A DNA stretch of 64,000 nt from Aptenodytes patagonicus. Taxonomy: Eukaryota > Chordata > Aves > Sphenisciformes > Spheniscidae. The DNA is taken from the NCBI RefSeq assembly GCF_965638725.1, contig NC_134970.1:2733001-2797000 (forward strand), read 5' to 3'. The number at the start of each line of letters is the position of its first letter. Within the stretch, counting starts at the first letter, position 1. Positions 1 to 12,880 of this stretch are shown here, in pieces. The translations under genes and the position numbers were made by a program. Below the pieces are notes generated by a model that was not told the DNA's origin, did no database searches, and worked only from the letters and a program-made list of their open reading frames with translations.

Positions 1-1600
1 GCTCACACCAGGAGTCGTAGGGAGAGCAGGAGCTCTGGGAAAATCCCTTTTCTCATAAGATCAAACAAAAGTCGGAGCCGGCGCTGAGCCCAGGCTGGGC
101 ACCCTGATGGGTACAGCCCCTCCTGCCCGAAAGCAGAAGTGGCTGTGGGCATCATCTATAGCAACGCAACCACAAACCCCATCTCCACCGGCATGGAGAG
201 GCATCAATCATCTGACCGGCTGAGCAACGTCCATCCCACCGGGCTCGGAGGGACACGTGGAGAGGAATGAGGGCAGAAGTAGTCGAGGGGGAGGTTGGGC
301 AATGGAGTCTCGCTGCAAGGGCAAAGGTGAAGTAGCACGACGAAAATAGGCTGAAAACAGGGATTAGGAGAGACCTGCTGCAGGGGAACAGCCTTTTACC
401 CACTGCTGGTGAGAACTGGCTCAGGTGCTTCTCCTGCCTCATCCCAGCTCCTCCCTGCGCTTGCCCTGTGGGGGAAAAAACAGATTTTTCTGGCCAGACA
501 GGTCCCAAAATTACACCTGGGAAGGAGGAGGGGGAGGGTTTGTCCTGCTGAGTGCAGTGATCTTCCCTGAGATCCCATAAGGGATGTCTACAGGAAAAAA
601 AATCTACAAAAATGAGGGCAGCCAGTAGAAAAGCAAAAGCCGGTGGCCTCGGAGGGACGCCGCATCCCCGGGGATGTGGGGGGACCCGTGGGTCGCCCTA
701 TGTCCCCAGATGCGGGGTCCCTCCAAGGCGACCAGTGGTTGTTGTTCAGTGTGAGGGAGCCAGGAGGGTTCACAGAAGGGGGGGACACCCTGCTCCCGGT
801 GCAAACCCCGAATCCTATCGAATGCTTGGCAAAGGCTCAGGACCTGCCCTTGCATGCTGGGGAGCACAGCTCTGCCTTTGCAGCCACGGCCAAGTGGGTT
901 TTCCCATGCCAAAGAGCCGTGGCCACCAGCCTGATGCTCAGAGAGATGGCCAGAGGCTTCCTTGGTTGCTCCACAGTGGCAGCTGAAATCCCCAAAATCC
1001 CACTTGCCAGCTGAACACGTCCTCCTCCAGGAGATGCCACCAGTTGTGGTTACCAGGGCTCCCATCCTGACATGGTCCCCTCCTTTTAGGGTGCCTGTGG
1101 GATGCTGGCGTTGGCCGTGGGTGCTGGGTGGGATCCCCTAAGGACTAGGGGTTGCATGGATATGGCATGGTGTACCAAGGGGCTGCAAACACTCCTGCTT
1201 CCCACCCTGCCCCTCTCCTCCTGCCTGCAAAAAGAGACGAAGCCACACAGAGCCCACAGCCCCCTCAAAGGGGGGGGTTGCCCATCTGCTCCCTGCTCTC
1301 TGCCAGACTGAGACCCCAGCCCCACCTCGCTTGCCACCATCCCCCCGCCGTCCCCAGCTCCCAAAGCCGCTTATCCCATCCCACGCTATCAGAGCTGCCT
1401 GAGCAAAGTCCAGGGTGGCTCCCACGGGCTCCGGGGATGCTGCCAATAGCCCCACTGGGGTTTTGTTCTCAGCCCCAAATAATCCCCCGGCAGGAATGCA
1501 GGTAAGAGGTCCCGGGGAGGTGGGTAAAAGGTACCGGGGGATCCTGAGCAAGAGAAAAGGCCAAAAGTCAATCCCAAACTCCAGCAGATGAGGGAACCTT
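1..1600. other. Intergenic DNA, no gene recognised
   Basis: GC-rich sequence upstream of RAB7B. The open frames on both strands are short, overlap one another and resemble no protein family I know. In mammals CTSE lies on this side of RAB7B, but I see no aspartic protease motif (DTGS or DTGT context) here on either strand. No repeat family was recognised. Confidence 0.5.
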
Positions 1601-1639
1601 GTTCTCTTTCCACTGTCAGACCCTGAGCCAGGGAGCGCC

Positions 1640-1910
1640 CAGCAGAGCCTCGGAGCCGAGGGAAACGCTGTGACATCCCAGCGCCCGCCCGCGGCTCCTC
1701 CACCGGCTCCGGCAGGATCTCAGCCCCTTTCTGCTGATGTCACGGCACGGGGCCCCACAGCCGCCTTCCCCGGGCGGCGGGCAGGCGGGAATCAGCGCCG
1801 GGGACGGCCGCCCTTTCCTGGATCCTCCTCTCTCGCCTCTTCCCTCCCCGGGACGCCGGCTGGAACGGAGCCGAGAGCCTCGGCCGCCCGGCAGACAGAT
1901 GCCCCGGCAG
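1640..1910 (+). promoter_or_regulatory. RAB7B: Candidate RAB7B promoter and 5' exon
   Basis: A GC- and CpG-rich stretch containing TGATGTCAC (CRE-like, near 1735) and ending in a good donor: CCCCGGCAG, then gttagtg from 1911. The next plausible acceptor is cccacag at 2991-2997, directly before the RAB7B start exon, so this block reads as promoter plus a leader exon that ends at 1910. An ATG at 1899 is in frame with RAB7B after that splice (see findings). The transcription start is not visible. It could instead belong to an unrelated transcript. Confidence 0.4.
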
Positions 1911-3006
1911 GTTAGTGCGCTGCCCTCCGGCCCCTCCTGCCACCGGGGCTGCGGCCAAGACTGCAGCTGAGCGGGGGACCCCTGGAGCAACAGCCAGCAG
2001 GCAAAAAGGTTGGGAAACTCCATTTTGAGTTTTAAACTGCCTGGCCTCTGAGAAAGCTGTCCGGCACTGGCAAAAGGACTGGAAAGTTTGTGCATGCTGA
2101 GACACAAGGCTCTGCCTGTGCCAAGGATGCTGCCCACGGCCGGGCTGGAGCGGCAGAGGGGGTGCAGGAGAGCCTGGACCTCACGGCCAAGAGCCGCCCT
2201 GGCAGGGGCGATGTGCCAAGGGGGAACGGCGCAGGGCTGGCCAACACATCGGGGAAAAATGCAGAGATGAGGCTGTCAGTGTTTCCATCTGCGCCTTGGC
2301 CGGTGCCGTGCCTGACGCTGCCACGCGGACGGGGCTGCTGAGACCACCGGAGGATGCTTGTCCCCGCCTGGGGAGGGGGTTTGCTGGAGGTGCTCAGGGC
2401 TCCTGCCTCAGGATGGCCAGGCACAGAGCACGTGGGGACACCAGGACACGTTGGGGACGTAGCCTGCAGGGAGCCTTTCAGGGTGCTCCCGGGCTGGGTG
2501 GCATCCCTGGGCTGTGCTTGGGGCACCCAAGAAAGTCCAGCCGGCCGTGGTCTTCTTTAATAAATGTAATTTTCCCCAGGAGCCCCGGTGTGTGTCAGGT
2601 TTAGGGGCAGGGACTGCACTTTAGAGGGAGGGGGAGAGGCAGGGAAGTTGCTCACAGTAGCTTCTAATGGTGATGATTTGGTGCGGTGCGGTGGCGTGTC
2701 TGGACGTGCACCGGCACCTCAGGAGCTGGTCCCGGGCGGTGACGTGGGCTGGGCTCGGCACAGGGGTTTCTGCCCTCACCACTGCCGGGACGCAAGCGCA
2801 GCAGGGTGCTGGCACGGCACGGACACAGTGCTGGAAGGGTGCGGACATGGCAACGTCCAAGGCCCCGGGATGGCTGGGGTGGGAGGAGGCAGAGGCCGTG
2901 GGGAGCAGTGGCTGCTCCCACACCTCCGCCAGTGCCACGGGGCTCGCCGGGAGCCGGTCCCATCCCCGCAGCCGGGTGACCCCTTCTTGTCCCACAGGGC
3001 CTGTCC

Positions 3007-4922
3007 ATGGATGCCAGCAAGAAGGTGGATCTGAAGATAATTATCATAGGAGCTCTGGGGTAAGGAGCGGCACTGGCGATGGGAGGGAAGCCCCACGTGT
3101 GCGCTGGTCTGGGAGCCTGTGGGTGTGCAGCCCCCATCCTTGCTGCGACCGACCCCCTGAGCCCGGCTTTGCAGTACAAATCCTCACCCGCGTCCCTTCC
3201 CTCCCGCCAGCGTGGGCAAAACCTCCCTCCTGCACCAATACGTGCACAAGACGTTTTACGAAGATTACCGCACCACGCTGGGCGCCAGCATCCTGACCAA
3301 AGTCCTTGCGGTGGACAACACTCCCCTGAAACTGCAGGTGAGCGGGGCTGGGACTGCCCGGGGTGCCTGCCCGGATCCCGCGGGCACGTGTGTCCCACCA
3401 TGTCCTGCTGTCCCCAGACGTCTACTGGTGTCATGAGGTGCGGGACTGGATTTGCAGGGCCTGATTTTCAGCTGCTGAAATCCCGCATGAGTTCTGGGGG
3501 CTCAGCACTCCCTGAAGCTGGTCCCCTGATCTTAACAGAGCACAGGGCTGCAAACACCCGCGCCGCTCGTGTCATGTGTCTGTACCCGTGCCCTTCTCTG
3601 CCCTAGATCTGGGACACGGGGGGACAGGAGCGATTCCGGTCCATGGTGTCGACCTTTTACAAAGGCTCAGACGGCTGCATGCTGGCCTTTGACGTGACGG
3701 ACAGGGAGTCCTTTGAGTCCCTAGACAACTGGAGAGATGACTTCCTGGAGAAGGTCATTCCAAGGGAGCAAGATTTCCCCATGGTCGTCCTGGGGAACAA
3801 AATAGACATCTGCGATCGGCAGGTAAGGGTGGAGGAGAGAGAACAGGGTGCATGGATTGGGATGCCTTAGTACCCCAAAAGTTTACGAGCGCTGATCCTT
3901 CGCCTGCAGAACCAGCCTTCTTCCAATGCTCACATGAAAACCAGGGCTCCCGGGCGAGGAGCGGCTGGGCACCCAGTGCTGCCGCCTCCCCCGTGCCCCT
4001 CGGAGGGCACAAGCAGCATCCCTCCACTGCCCTTCGCAGCAGAGATTGTCCCCACTGAAGGCAGCAGGAACTAAGTATCTCAGATAGCTGCCTGCGCTGC
4101 CGGCATCCTGCCCTCACCCTGCAGTGCCTGGATGGCCCCAGAGCGTCCCCTCTGCCAACTCTCCAGCAGCTACGGGCAGCCCTGCACAGGGCTGTGTCCT
4201 GGCTCCATCCTCCTTTCCTGCAGGTACCCAAGGAGATTGCCTCAGCCTGGTGCAAGGAGAAAGACATCCCTTATTTTGAAGTCAGCGCCAAGAATAACAT
4301 CAATGTTGCAGAGGCTTTCGAGACCCTCGCAAAGCAGGCATTAACAACGGTGAGCATCGCTCCCGCACCAAGCCTGTGCCCGCAGCAGGGATTTGGGTGG
4401 GAGCCGGACTCAGCCGCTCCCCGCAGCTGATCCGACAGACCCTCACAGCCCACCTTCTGATGCAGAATATCTTCTATTCATAACGTGTAGGAGAGCCCCA
4501 GGAAGAGAAACAGATCAGTGTTTGATTTCTTAAAATAGATCTAAAAAAAGTTAGAAAAGAATAAGAATTGTTATTTCTCTTTGCCTGTGGTGACAGGAAT
4601 GGGGCATGTGGCACCACACAGTGCGCTAGCACTGTCCTCTAGCGGCCATCCCACGGGGACCTTCGTGTCCCCACGCCAAGCAAGCGGGGTGGCCCCACTC
4701 CTCAGCTGAGCCAGGCAGCTTTTCCCTGGATTTTGTCTTTAATCACGAATCAAGACTGAACCTGTTCCCCAGTCCTTAGGTCCGCTCAGGCTAAACTCTG
4801 AGCTAACGTCACTCACCCTTTCTCTTCTCTGCTTTTTCCAGTATAAAGGGATTTTTGAGAGTTATTTAACCGACTCCATCAAACTTACTCCCAATGACAA
4901 GCCCAAGAAGAGCTGCTGCTGA
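3007..4922 (+). CDS. RAB7B: RAB7B, small GTPase of late endosome/TGN transport
   Basis: Complete in five coding exons: 3007-3059, 3211-3337, 3607-3822, 4224-4349 and 4842-4922 (603 nt, 200 aa, close to the 199 aa of the human protein as I recall it). It shows the Ras-fold nucleotide-binding motifs in order: P-loop GALGVGKT (residues 15-22), switch II DTGGQ (63-67), NKID (124-127) and SAK (153-155). It ends in KKSCC, a double-cysteine geranylgeranylation site. DTGGQ in place of DTAGQ and the stretch SLLHQYVHKTFYE separate it from RAB7A. Known role: GTP-dependent transport from late endosomes to the trans-Golgi network, with down-tuning of TLR4 and TLR9 in myeloid cells. The start at 3007 aligns with the mammalian start (four residues before KKVDLK). 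Its context is weak at -3 (T) with G at +4. Introns are short, 151 to 492 bases. Confidence 0.96.
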
Positions 4923-5602
4923 CCCCGGGCACGCTGCCGCGCTCCAGGCTGTCCTGCGCGAGCACGGCCCAGCCGAGCACCCCACGATGCCCAAGGCTGG
5001 AGCCCTGCCCAGGAGGACCGTGCCCTCCGCCCGCCCCACCCCAGCCGCAGAGGTTGGCCAAGCCAGGACACAGGAGGGCCGCCGCTCGACACGCCAGGGC
5101 CAGCTGGCTGCGCATCCCGGGGCTTGCTGCTTCCCACATCTCCGGAGCTGCTCTCCCAAACCAGCAGCCTCCCAAATCGCCGCTGCATCACGGTGGCCCC
5201 GTCCCCCTTGAACCACTGCTGTGTGGCACCCGAGTGGGAGATCCCCCTGCGGTGACGGTGCCAGGGAGCCAGGCAGTGCTCCTGATGCCTTGCCAGAGAC
5301 CATGACCTTGGCCCCGCGGGTGACCCTTCCCGGTGCGTGGACTGGTGGCCCTGCGGCGCTCACGGTGCTCACAGTGCGTACGGGCTGTCCTGGGGGAGGA
5401 GTGGGGCTCATGGCCACGGCACAGGTCTGAGAGCAGACCCCTCCCGGAGTCAGCCACTGCGGATGTAAGCGTTCCATGCCTCAGTTTCCCCTGCTCTCAT
5501 GCACACCCCCTGTCAAACACCTTCCACCTCCCGCGTCACTGGTGAGGATCCTAAGTAAAGCACTTTGTCAGGGATTCTTTTTTTAAAAAAAAAGAAATTA
5601 AA
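4923..5602 (+). terminator. RAB7B: RAB7B 3' UTR with candidate poly(A) signals
   Basis: No canonical AATAAA follows the stop at 4922. The nearest variant signals are AGTAAA at 5554-5559 and ATTAAA at 5597-5602, followed by a T-rich and TG-containing stretch (to about 5635) that could be the downstream element. This gives a 3' UTR of about 650-700 bases. The exact cleavage site is inferred. Confidence 0.4.
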
Positions 5603-8463
5603 TATTTCATTTTTTTTTATATATATATGTGTTGCAAAATGTTCCTGTGGTCCGGCAGCAGGAGGACGGGGTGCGGGCTCCGGGTTCTTGCGCTGTCCCG
5701 TGGGCCATGCTCCAGACTTTCCTCCGGCGAGGCCAGCTTCTCGGGGCAGGAGGATGCATTTGGGGACTGGATTTTTTTTCCAGTGCAAATTTTGGGTCAG
5801 GGGAGAGAGGAGGCATCTGGGGCATCGTGCAAAGTGGGTGTGCAGTGGTGGTGTGGGGGCCTGGCCGGGGCAGCTGTCAGCAGAGGGAGCCTGCTGGGAG
5901 CCGAGCCGAGCGATCGCTTCCCTTCTTGCACCCATCTTGCTCTGGCTCAGGCACCTTTGAGAAGCTGGACCCAGGCACAGGCTGGGGCTGACCAGAGAGG
6001 TGGCCGTGGCCACCCTGTGCCACCTTCCCTGCAGCCTCGGGAGCCACATCCCTGGGGCTGCAGCACCCTGCTTGCTGCAGAGCCATAGGGCTGGATGGAC
6101 CCGGGGAGAACCCCAGCCAGGCACCCTGCCCCGTGGCTGCCCGGGCAGGTCTCCACGGGACCTCCTGCCCTCTCGCCACCCTTCTCCAGACCCATCCACA
6201 CTGACCCCAGTGGTCCTGCAGAGCTTCCCAGGGGCCGTGGGGGCTCTGCCCTGGCATCACCCAGACCTTTCCATGAGCAACAACCCCATCGCGGCTGTTC
6301 CCCACTCAGGACCACCGAGCCGTGACACGAGCTGGGGATGGCACCCATCTGCGCTGGTGGCCGGGCATGGGGCCAGCGGGTGCATGCGGGCAGGGCGAAA
6401 CCTGAGCAAGGGCTTGGCACAGGGGCCGCGGGGGGCCGCCGTGCCATAATTAGCCTGCCAGCCTCCAGAGAGACACGTAGAGATGTTCCCACCCTCCTCC
6501 TTACGCAACACTCAGCCTGTTTATTTGGGCACCACGCCGGGGGAGAAGATTTGTCCCTTAATACTGGGAGGAGAGGGGCATTAACTGTTTCTTCCCTGAG
6601 CTCCATACGCCCTTTCCCCCTGCACCCCCGAGGCAGCTGGACAACGGCACCTTCCCAGTGCCGGCTGGCGCAGCCCCAGCCCCTGGCCAGGCTCCGCAGC
6701 CTGCCCAGAGCCCCCCTCGTGCCCGGCATCGCCCGCGGGATGCAGCCCGCTTCCCGGTGCAGGCCCGGGGTTAAGCATCAGGTGTTAAGCACCATCGGTG
6801 TCAATAACAATATTGTTTCTAATTACACCCTTTCTCCAGCAGCTCTCAGCGCTGGAGGCGGAGGTAAACTTGATCCGTTTTATTCCAGCAAGCAGCAATT
6901 TGGACACCCAGAGCTGAGCAGGTCAAACAAACACACTCAGCGGAGGGGGTGCTCCCTCGGCCGGGGCTGAGCAGCTGCTGGCACGTGCCCAGGGCTGCCG
7001 CAGGTGCCGAAGCCCATGAGCGGCAGGAGCCGGAGCCAGGCAGGAGCTGCAGGCTTGGCTCAGGGTCTGCCTGCAGACCGGGCTGCCCCGGCGAGACACA
7101 GCCAGGAGCATGTCACAGCGCCCAGTCAAGCTGGGGTCAGACCTTCGACGGCAGGCACAGCTCGCTCCAGAGCCCTTGTTCAGGCTCTGAGATGCTGGGC
7201 TCAAACTGAGGGGGATGGAGAATAGTGGGGCCCGAGCACCTTGTGTGGCCACGGAGCAGCATTCCAGACACAGGAATTAAGACCGCATAAGAGACTGCAA
7301 CCTTGGGAGCTGGCAGGATCTCTAATGGCATCGCCACCCTATAGAGACCCCAGCTAACATACCTTGCAGATGTGCAGCACCATGCTGGAGCCGACCACAG
7401 CCATCCAGCTTTTCTTCTCCCTCCATCCCTCCCGGGTAGGAGCATCGGAGTGGTCCTGCCGGCCCCGCAGCCCTGCGACAGTCGGGATCGCCCCGAGAAT
7501 CCTCCCTCTAGGAAGACCGGGAGACCGAATGGGGTGGCACGGTGCCAGGCAGGATGCTGGCAGGAGCGGCCAGAGGTGCTAAGCTGGTAATACTATCCTG
7601 CAGCCGAAACGTGATAAAGGACAGGGGGAGGTTTGTAACGCGTGGGATTAACAAGGTCAGCTCAAGATTTTCTCAGGGTGAAAATCAAAGGGAAAAATAT
7701 TTGCCTTGTGTGACTCAGTGAGTTCCTGTGCAGCCAGCGGTACCAGCTCACCCCGGCGGAGGGCCTGGCCCGTGGCGATAGTGAAGAAACTGAATCAACG
7801 TGAGCTCTCGCCCTCCCGCTGTCCTACCCCACACTGCTGTATTTAATAAGTCAAAGATACTTTTCAGCCGTGATGCTGGGCTCTGCGCTTCACTCAGCTT
7901 GGCCAGCACAGCCAGGCTGCCCCTCTGCCTTCACAGGTTTCCATTCACTGATCGAAGCTACGCACAAAAATCGGCAAAACCCCAGCCTGAGGATGCTGAT
8001 CACCGAACGGAAACCATCCCTACCCTGTCGGCACGTACAGAGGAGAGCGCTGCCCTCGGTATTTGCAGAATTAGGGCCTGACACTCAGCCTAAATCCTTG
8101 ACTCCCAGCTGCAGTTTGCTTCAGTGCTTCTGAGGTTTAATTACTCCTAACAACTCTTCCACACTCCGCCATCCCATGTGCTCTAAAAATGCAGCATGCG
8201 CTCCATTTTATCTGGCGTAACCAGACTGGTTGAGCTCTGACTGGTTCCAGGTGTGGGAGTCTGGTTAAAGCCCGTGGATTTGCATTGCAAAGTGCCTCTC
8301 TGCAGGGCTGACAGATAGCGGCTCCTCTGCAGCTCCCTGCCTGCGAACACGTCCCAGCAGTCCAGGGACAGGCAGCAGCGTCCATCTGCCCCAGCCTGCG
8401 GCACCTGGCGCTGGGTGGAATTAAATTCTCTTACTCGACTTGTGATAGTTAAAATAAAGTAGC

Positions 8464-8488
8464 TTAAAATCTGCAAAGCAGATTTTAA
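8464..8488. repeat. Perfect inverted repeat, 11-bp arms
   Basis: Left arm TTAAAATCTGC (8464-8474), spacer AAA, right arm GCAGATTTTAA (8478-8488). The arms match exactly, so the strand could fold as a short hairpin. It lies in an AT-rich patch. No transposon ends or target duplications were seen around it. Confidence 0.85.
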
Positions 8489-11400
8489 AAAATCAGGTTT
8501 TCCTGTTGCAAAGGAGAAGCCCCATTAACCTCGAGCTGGGGTTGAGAGTAACGCAGCGGTTTCAGCCACTTCAAGATGTTAGTCTTAAAAGCAAACGTGA
8601 TAAACCCCAGAGGTTCAAAGTTACAGGTGACCTTTCAAGAGCTTCAAACATGAAAAATAAAATCATGGCATCAAGCAAAGCCTTACCTCTGCCCTCTAGT
8701 GCCACCGGGCAGCAGGTGTGCAGCTGCATCTAGAGTGTGCCAGTGCACACTTTTGCAGGCTACATGTGCCGTGCTTGGACGTGCCTGGTCCCTCTGGCGT
8801 GCGGCAGCACCAGCCCCGTGCCGGGCACCGCTCGCTCATTAACAAAGGGTTTGGCGTCATGGCGTGGCACACGGCTGGGCACGGAGCAACGCCGGAGCAT
8901 CCCGCGGCGCACTGGCACCTCTTGTTCTGCCGTACACAAGCACTGCTGATGCTATTAATTATTTGAATGACTATTCTTTGTTTCCTCGATCACTGCCCCA
9001 TTATGCCACCTCAACCGACCAGCAGTGAGCCCATTGCGGGTGACACTAATGGGATTTGTGCTTGAAGCACAGTCAGGGGGGAGTGGACGCCGTCCCCTCG
9101 CCCTCTGCTTCATTGTCCACCTATTCACAGCAAACATTGATGTTTCTCCTTCAAACCCATCACACGAGAGCTTTTGTTACCGTGTCCCAGCTGCGGCGAG
9201 TGTCCACACGCAGGGTCGTGCGGGGCCACAGGGCTCTGTCCAGCCCCAGGGGCTGCGAGCAGTGGGGCCAGGGGACGCGGCAGGTCTGCAAGCCAGCACG
9301 TAGAGAGGATTAGGGGCTGTGGCCAGTCCCCCCGTCAGCTAAGGTACATGCTGAAGTCAGCAGCGAGCCTGAGCCTCAGGCGTCCCTCCAGCTGCATGCG
9401 GGACAGCAGCAAAGTGCAATCTGCTGCCAGCCATCTGCTGGGACGGGCGGGCTTGCTCCGGCCAGCCTGGCACGGGGCTGCACCATGGTCCTGTGAAGCA
9501 CTAGCTAGGGCAGTATTCTGCTTGGAGGGTTTTCCACCCCTTGCCGCAGTCGATGTGCATTTTGCAAAGCCCTCCAGAAATGCCGAGTGCTGTGGAGAGG
9601 GTCCCATGCATGGGCCAGACCCACGGGCAGGGCGCAGGCAGGAGTAACAGCAGCAAAAGCAACTCGGAGAAATCCAGGAAGGACTGGTTTCACCGGGGTG
9701 GTACAGCTCCCTGTGCAAAGGGCCGGCCCAAGGCCAGGCACGGGCTCGCCGACCCCGTGCCGCCGCGGTGGGCAGCTCAGTGGTGATCGAGGCAGGGCCA
9801 AGCGCACAGTGGTGCTCACCATGGGGTGGATGTGGCCCTTTGCGCAGGGGTGGACATTGTCTTCACTATGGTGTTTCGGTGCTATCTGCACCTGGAGAGC
9901 AGGAGCAGTTTCAGCCTCCCGCTGATGTGTACCTGCTGCCCGATGAGGAGATCACCCCCCCCAAATTCCCTTGCTTTTGGCTTGAGATGGGCCAGATTCT
10001 GTCCTGCATGAACGAGCAGCTCCTTAGAGCGTGGACAGATGTGAACCATGGTGACTTGCAACCTTTCCCTCGCACTGACTGAAGGGAAAGTGCAGACATA
10101 CTTCTTCTTGCTGTCCTGGATGAGCACCGTTGGGTCTTGCAAAGCACAGCCTGCATGAAGCCACCAGCATCTCTGGGGATGTGACCAGACCAGACCAGGA
10201 GCCAGGACACGTGTGGACCAGGGCTGCAGCCTCCCTCCGAGCCCTGGGTGAGGTGCAGGGCAGGGAACTGTGCTCCTGCCAGATTTCGCCCAGGCATTGC
10301 ATCCCTCTGGCCCAAACTGATTTTTTCAGCTTTAAATGCCCGCTGCCCACTGACTCTTTTGAGGCAGACTGGCAGCCTGAGCTGGCTCCCAGCCTCATGT
10401 CACTAGTGCCCGGCCATCGGTGCAGCATGGCAACACCCTGCCTAAAACTTTTGAAGAAGGCAAAGCAGGCTGCCGGCTCTTTCATCTAAAAGCTGGATCC
10501 TGATCTCTCTAACCAGGGGCGACAGGACCTCCATCGCAGCCATCCTCACTTTAAACACCTGAGTACTTCTGAAGATATTGACCTCAGAGCCCTGAACAAT
10601 GAGATGTTTTATTAAACGGCTTATCTCCCATCACTGAGGTTTGAGCATTTTGGCCTTAATGAGTTGCCCAAGGCCACATAGCAGGCAGCGACGTACAAAT
10701 GCGATGGCTCCTGCCCCGGGACCACGTTCACTTTTCACCCACACCCCCCCTGCTCCCGTGGCTTCCCCGGCTTTGCACCGCCTCGCACAAACACTGGCGT
10801 AAAGGAGGGAGACGCCGCGTGTTGCTGAGCTTCTCCCAAACTCCTCCATACACCTTCCCACATTTTTGGGGGGAAAGATTCCTCTTTTCTTTTTTTTTTT
10901 AAATTGGAAAACCTCCCTTTACTGGAATTCAATTGTTTGTGCGAAAAAGTTGACTCTCCTAATTCAGAGTGGGCAGAAAGCCTCGAGGGGGGAAGCAATG
11001 AGCGGTGGGGGGAAGCAGAGCCCAGAGCCAGCCCCAAGCCCAGATTCCAGACGAGCGGGATCCTCCGCACTGCAGCCTGCGGGCTGGGGGCGATCCTGCC
11101 GCCGGTGAGGCCCCCCCCGCCACGGAGCTGCTGCAACGCCATGCATTTTTGACTGAAGGTGTGGGCTGGGGCTGCTCCCCACCCAGCCCCTGGGAGCAGC
11201 TCGCCCCGCTGCTGAGCACTGTTCATGTTTCTGGGCCTTGGGCAGACCTTGCTGAGCACTTGTGTGTTCCCTTGGAGAAGGCAGCTATCTTGCACCTATT
11301 TTACAAATAAGATAACAGCCCTTGCTCAAGGTCACCGGAGGCAGAGCTGGGAAAAGGGCTGTCAGGAGAGCGCCGTCCAGCCTCAGCACTTTGCTGAGGA

Positions 11401-12852
11401 CAAACAGCTCAGCATCTGCCGCACACAGCCCACGCCTGCTCCGTGATGCTCTCTGGGGGCTGCCCCTGTGCTGGGCAGGGTCTTCTTGGGGGTGATGCTT
11501 GCTCTGGAGGCCCTTGCTGTGCCCCAGAGGGAGATCAGAATCGGTGGGGTTGACTCTAACCAACAGAACATGCTCTGCTCCCCGAGCCAGGATGTCTTAC
11601 ACTGCAAAGCCTTCAATTTGGGGGTGCACTTGCACGGTGTGCTCGTGCCTGCCCTGCTGTTGTGGCCCAGGGCTCTCCCGTGAGGACGTCTGCCTCTGAA
11701 GACAAGGGCCAGCACCGACATGATAGGGCTTATTCAATAGACATGGGCAGGGGACCCGGTCTCATCAGGAGGCTACCCCTCCCCTTGCTTTTGGAGATGT
11801 TCTTGCAGGGCTAAGGCAGGTTGTAAAGGCCGTGAGCAGATGGGACACGGTAATTCCCTCCAGCAGATAACCAGAAAGCTGTAGTGCCTCTCCCCAGCTC
11901 TAAGTTCACACCATGAAATAAACTGCATGAGATGTCCACGTGGTGCTGAGCCATAGGGGCAGCTTTGAACCTCCCGACGCCTTTCTGCATTCCACCCTTT
12001 ATTTTGGTGCTGTAAATAATCCTGCTGTCTCCCTCTAGGACATTGTGTTCCTCATTCCTCCCCGGATAAAGCCGTTGACCCCTGTGCCAGCTGGTGAGAC
12101 CAACCGCGTGCCCCTGCAGCGAAGGGGAAGCCTGGGAAGTGTTAAAAGTTGTCGGTTCCCTTTCAAGCGAGACCTGTGTCTCCATCGCCTGACACCATGG
12201 AGCCGGCGGCTCGGCCACATCTGCCAGCGAGAGCGCGGTGTCTGGCCCAGGCCCAGGAGCTGCATTCCTGGGCAAGAAGGAAACGATGATAACCAGCCCT
12301 GGGAATCTCACCACTCCAGCCAGGCTCTGTGCGGTGACACACGGTCCCTGTGGGTGACACTGCTCGCTACGATGTGGGTACCCAGCGGGTACCAAGTGCT
12401 GCCTGCCCTCTGCTTGCAGCCGGCAGACCAGAGCATCCCAGAGCACCGGGCACGTCCAAGGCCCTGCTCCAGGAACGGCCACCTCATTCCTCATTCCTGC
12501 AGGAATTTGGCAGCCCAAATCTCTGCTTTCCTGTGTGGCTGAGGTACACTACCGATTTCAAAAGCTCCTGAAGGGACAGACAGATAGACAGGGAAGCAGG
12601 ACACTCCACCTAACTTCAGATGTCCCCCGTGCAGGTGTCACAGCCTGAGCGACACACCAGCCATGTGGAGCAACAGCCCTTCAGGACCTCCCAGGTCCAC
12701 CGGGAAGCACCGGTTTCTCTCCACAAAGGCTGCCCCACTCCACCTGCAGCATCTTCATCCCAGACCCTGGCTCCTACCCACGCCTGTGGCACAAGCCCCG
12801 TTTCCTTGGCAAAATGGTCCGAAAGCAAGAAGCAGCTCCGGCCGCAGGTCCC

Positions 12853-12880
12853 AGGGAGGGAGGGAGGGAGGGAGGGGAGG
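12853..12880. repeat. GGGA microsatellite
   Basis: Tetranucleotide GGGA/AGGG repeated about six times with a slightly irregular end, in intergenic DNA. The G-runs could form a G-quadruplex. No other function is suggested. Confidence 0.9.

Noticed and set aside
2559-2564. AATAAA upstream of RAB7B as the end of another gene
   Set aside because: No coding exon on the + strand precedes it in the window, and it lies between the candidate leader exon and the RAB7B start exon. Treated as chance.
6338-6970. 210-codon open frame in the RAB7B-SLC26A9 interval
   Set aside because: No domain, no splice context, and overlapping open frames on the other strand of similar length.
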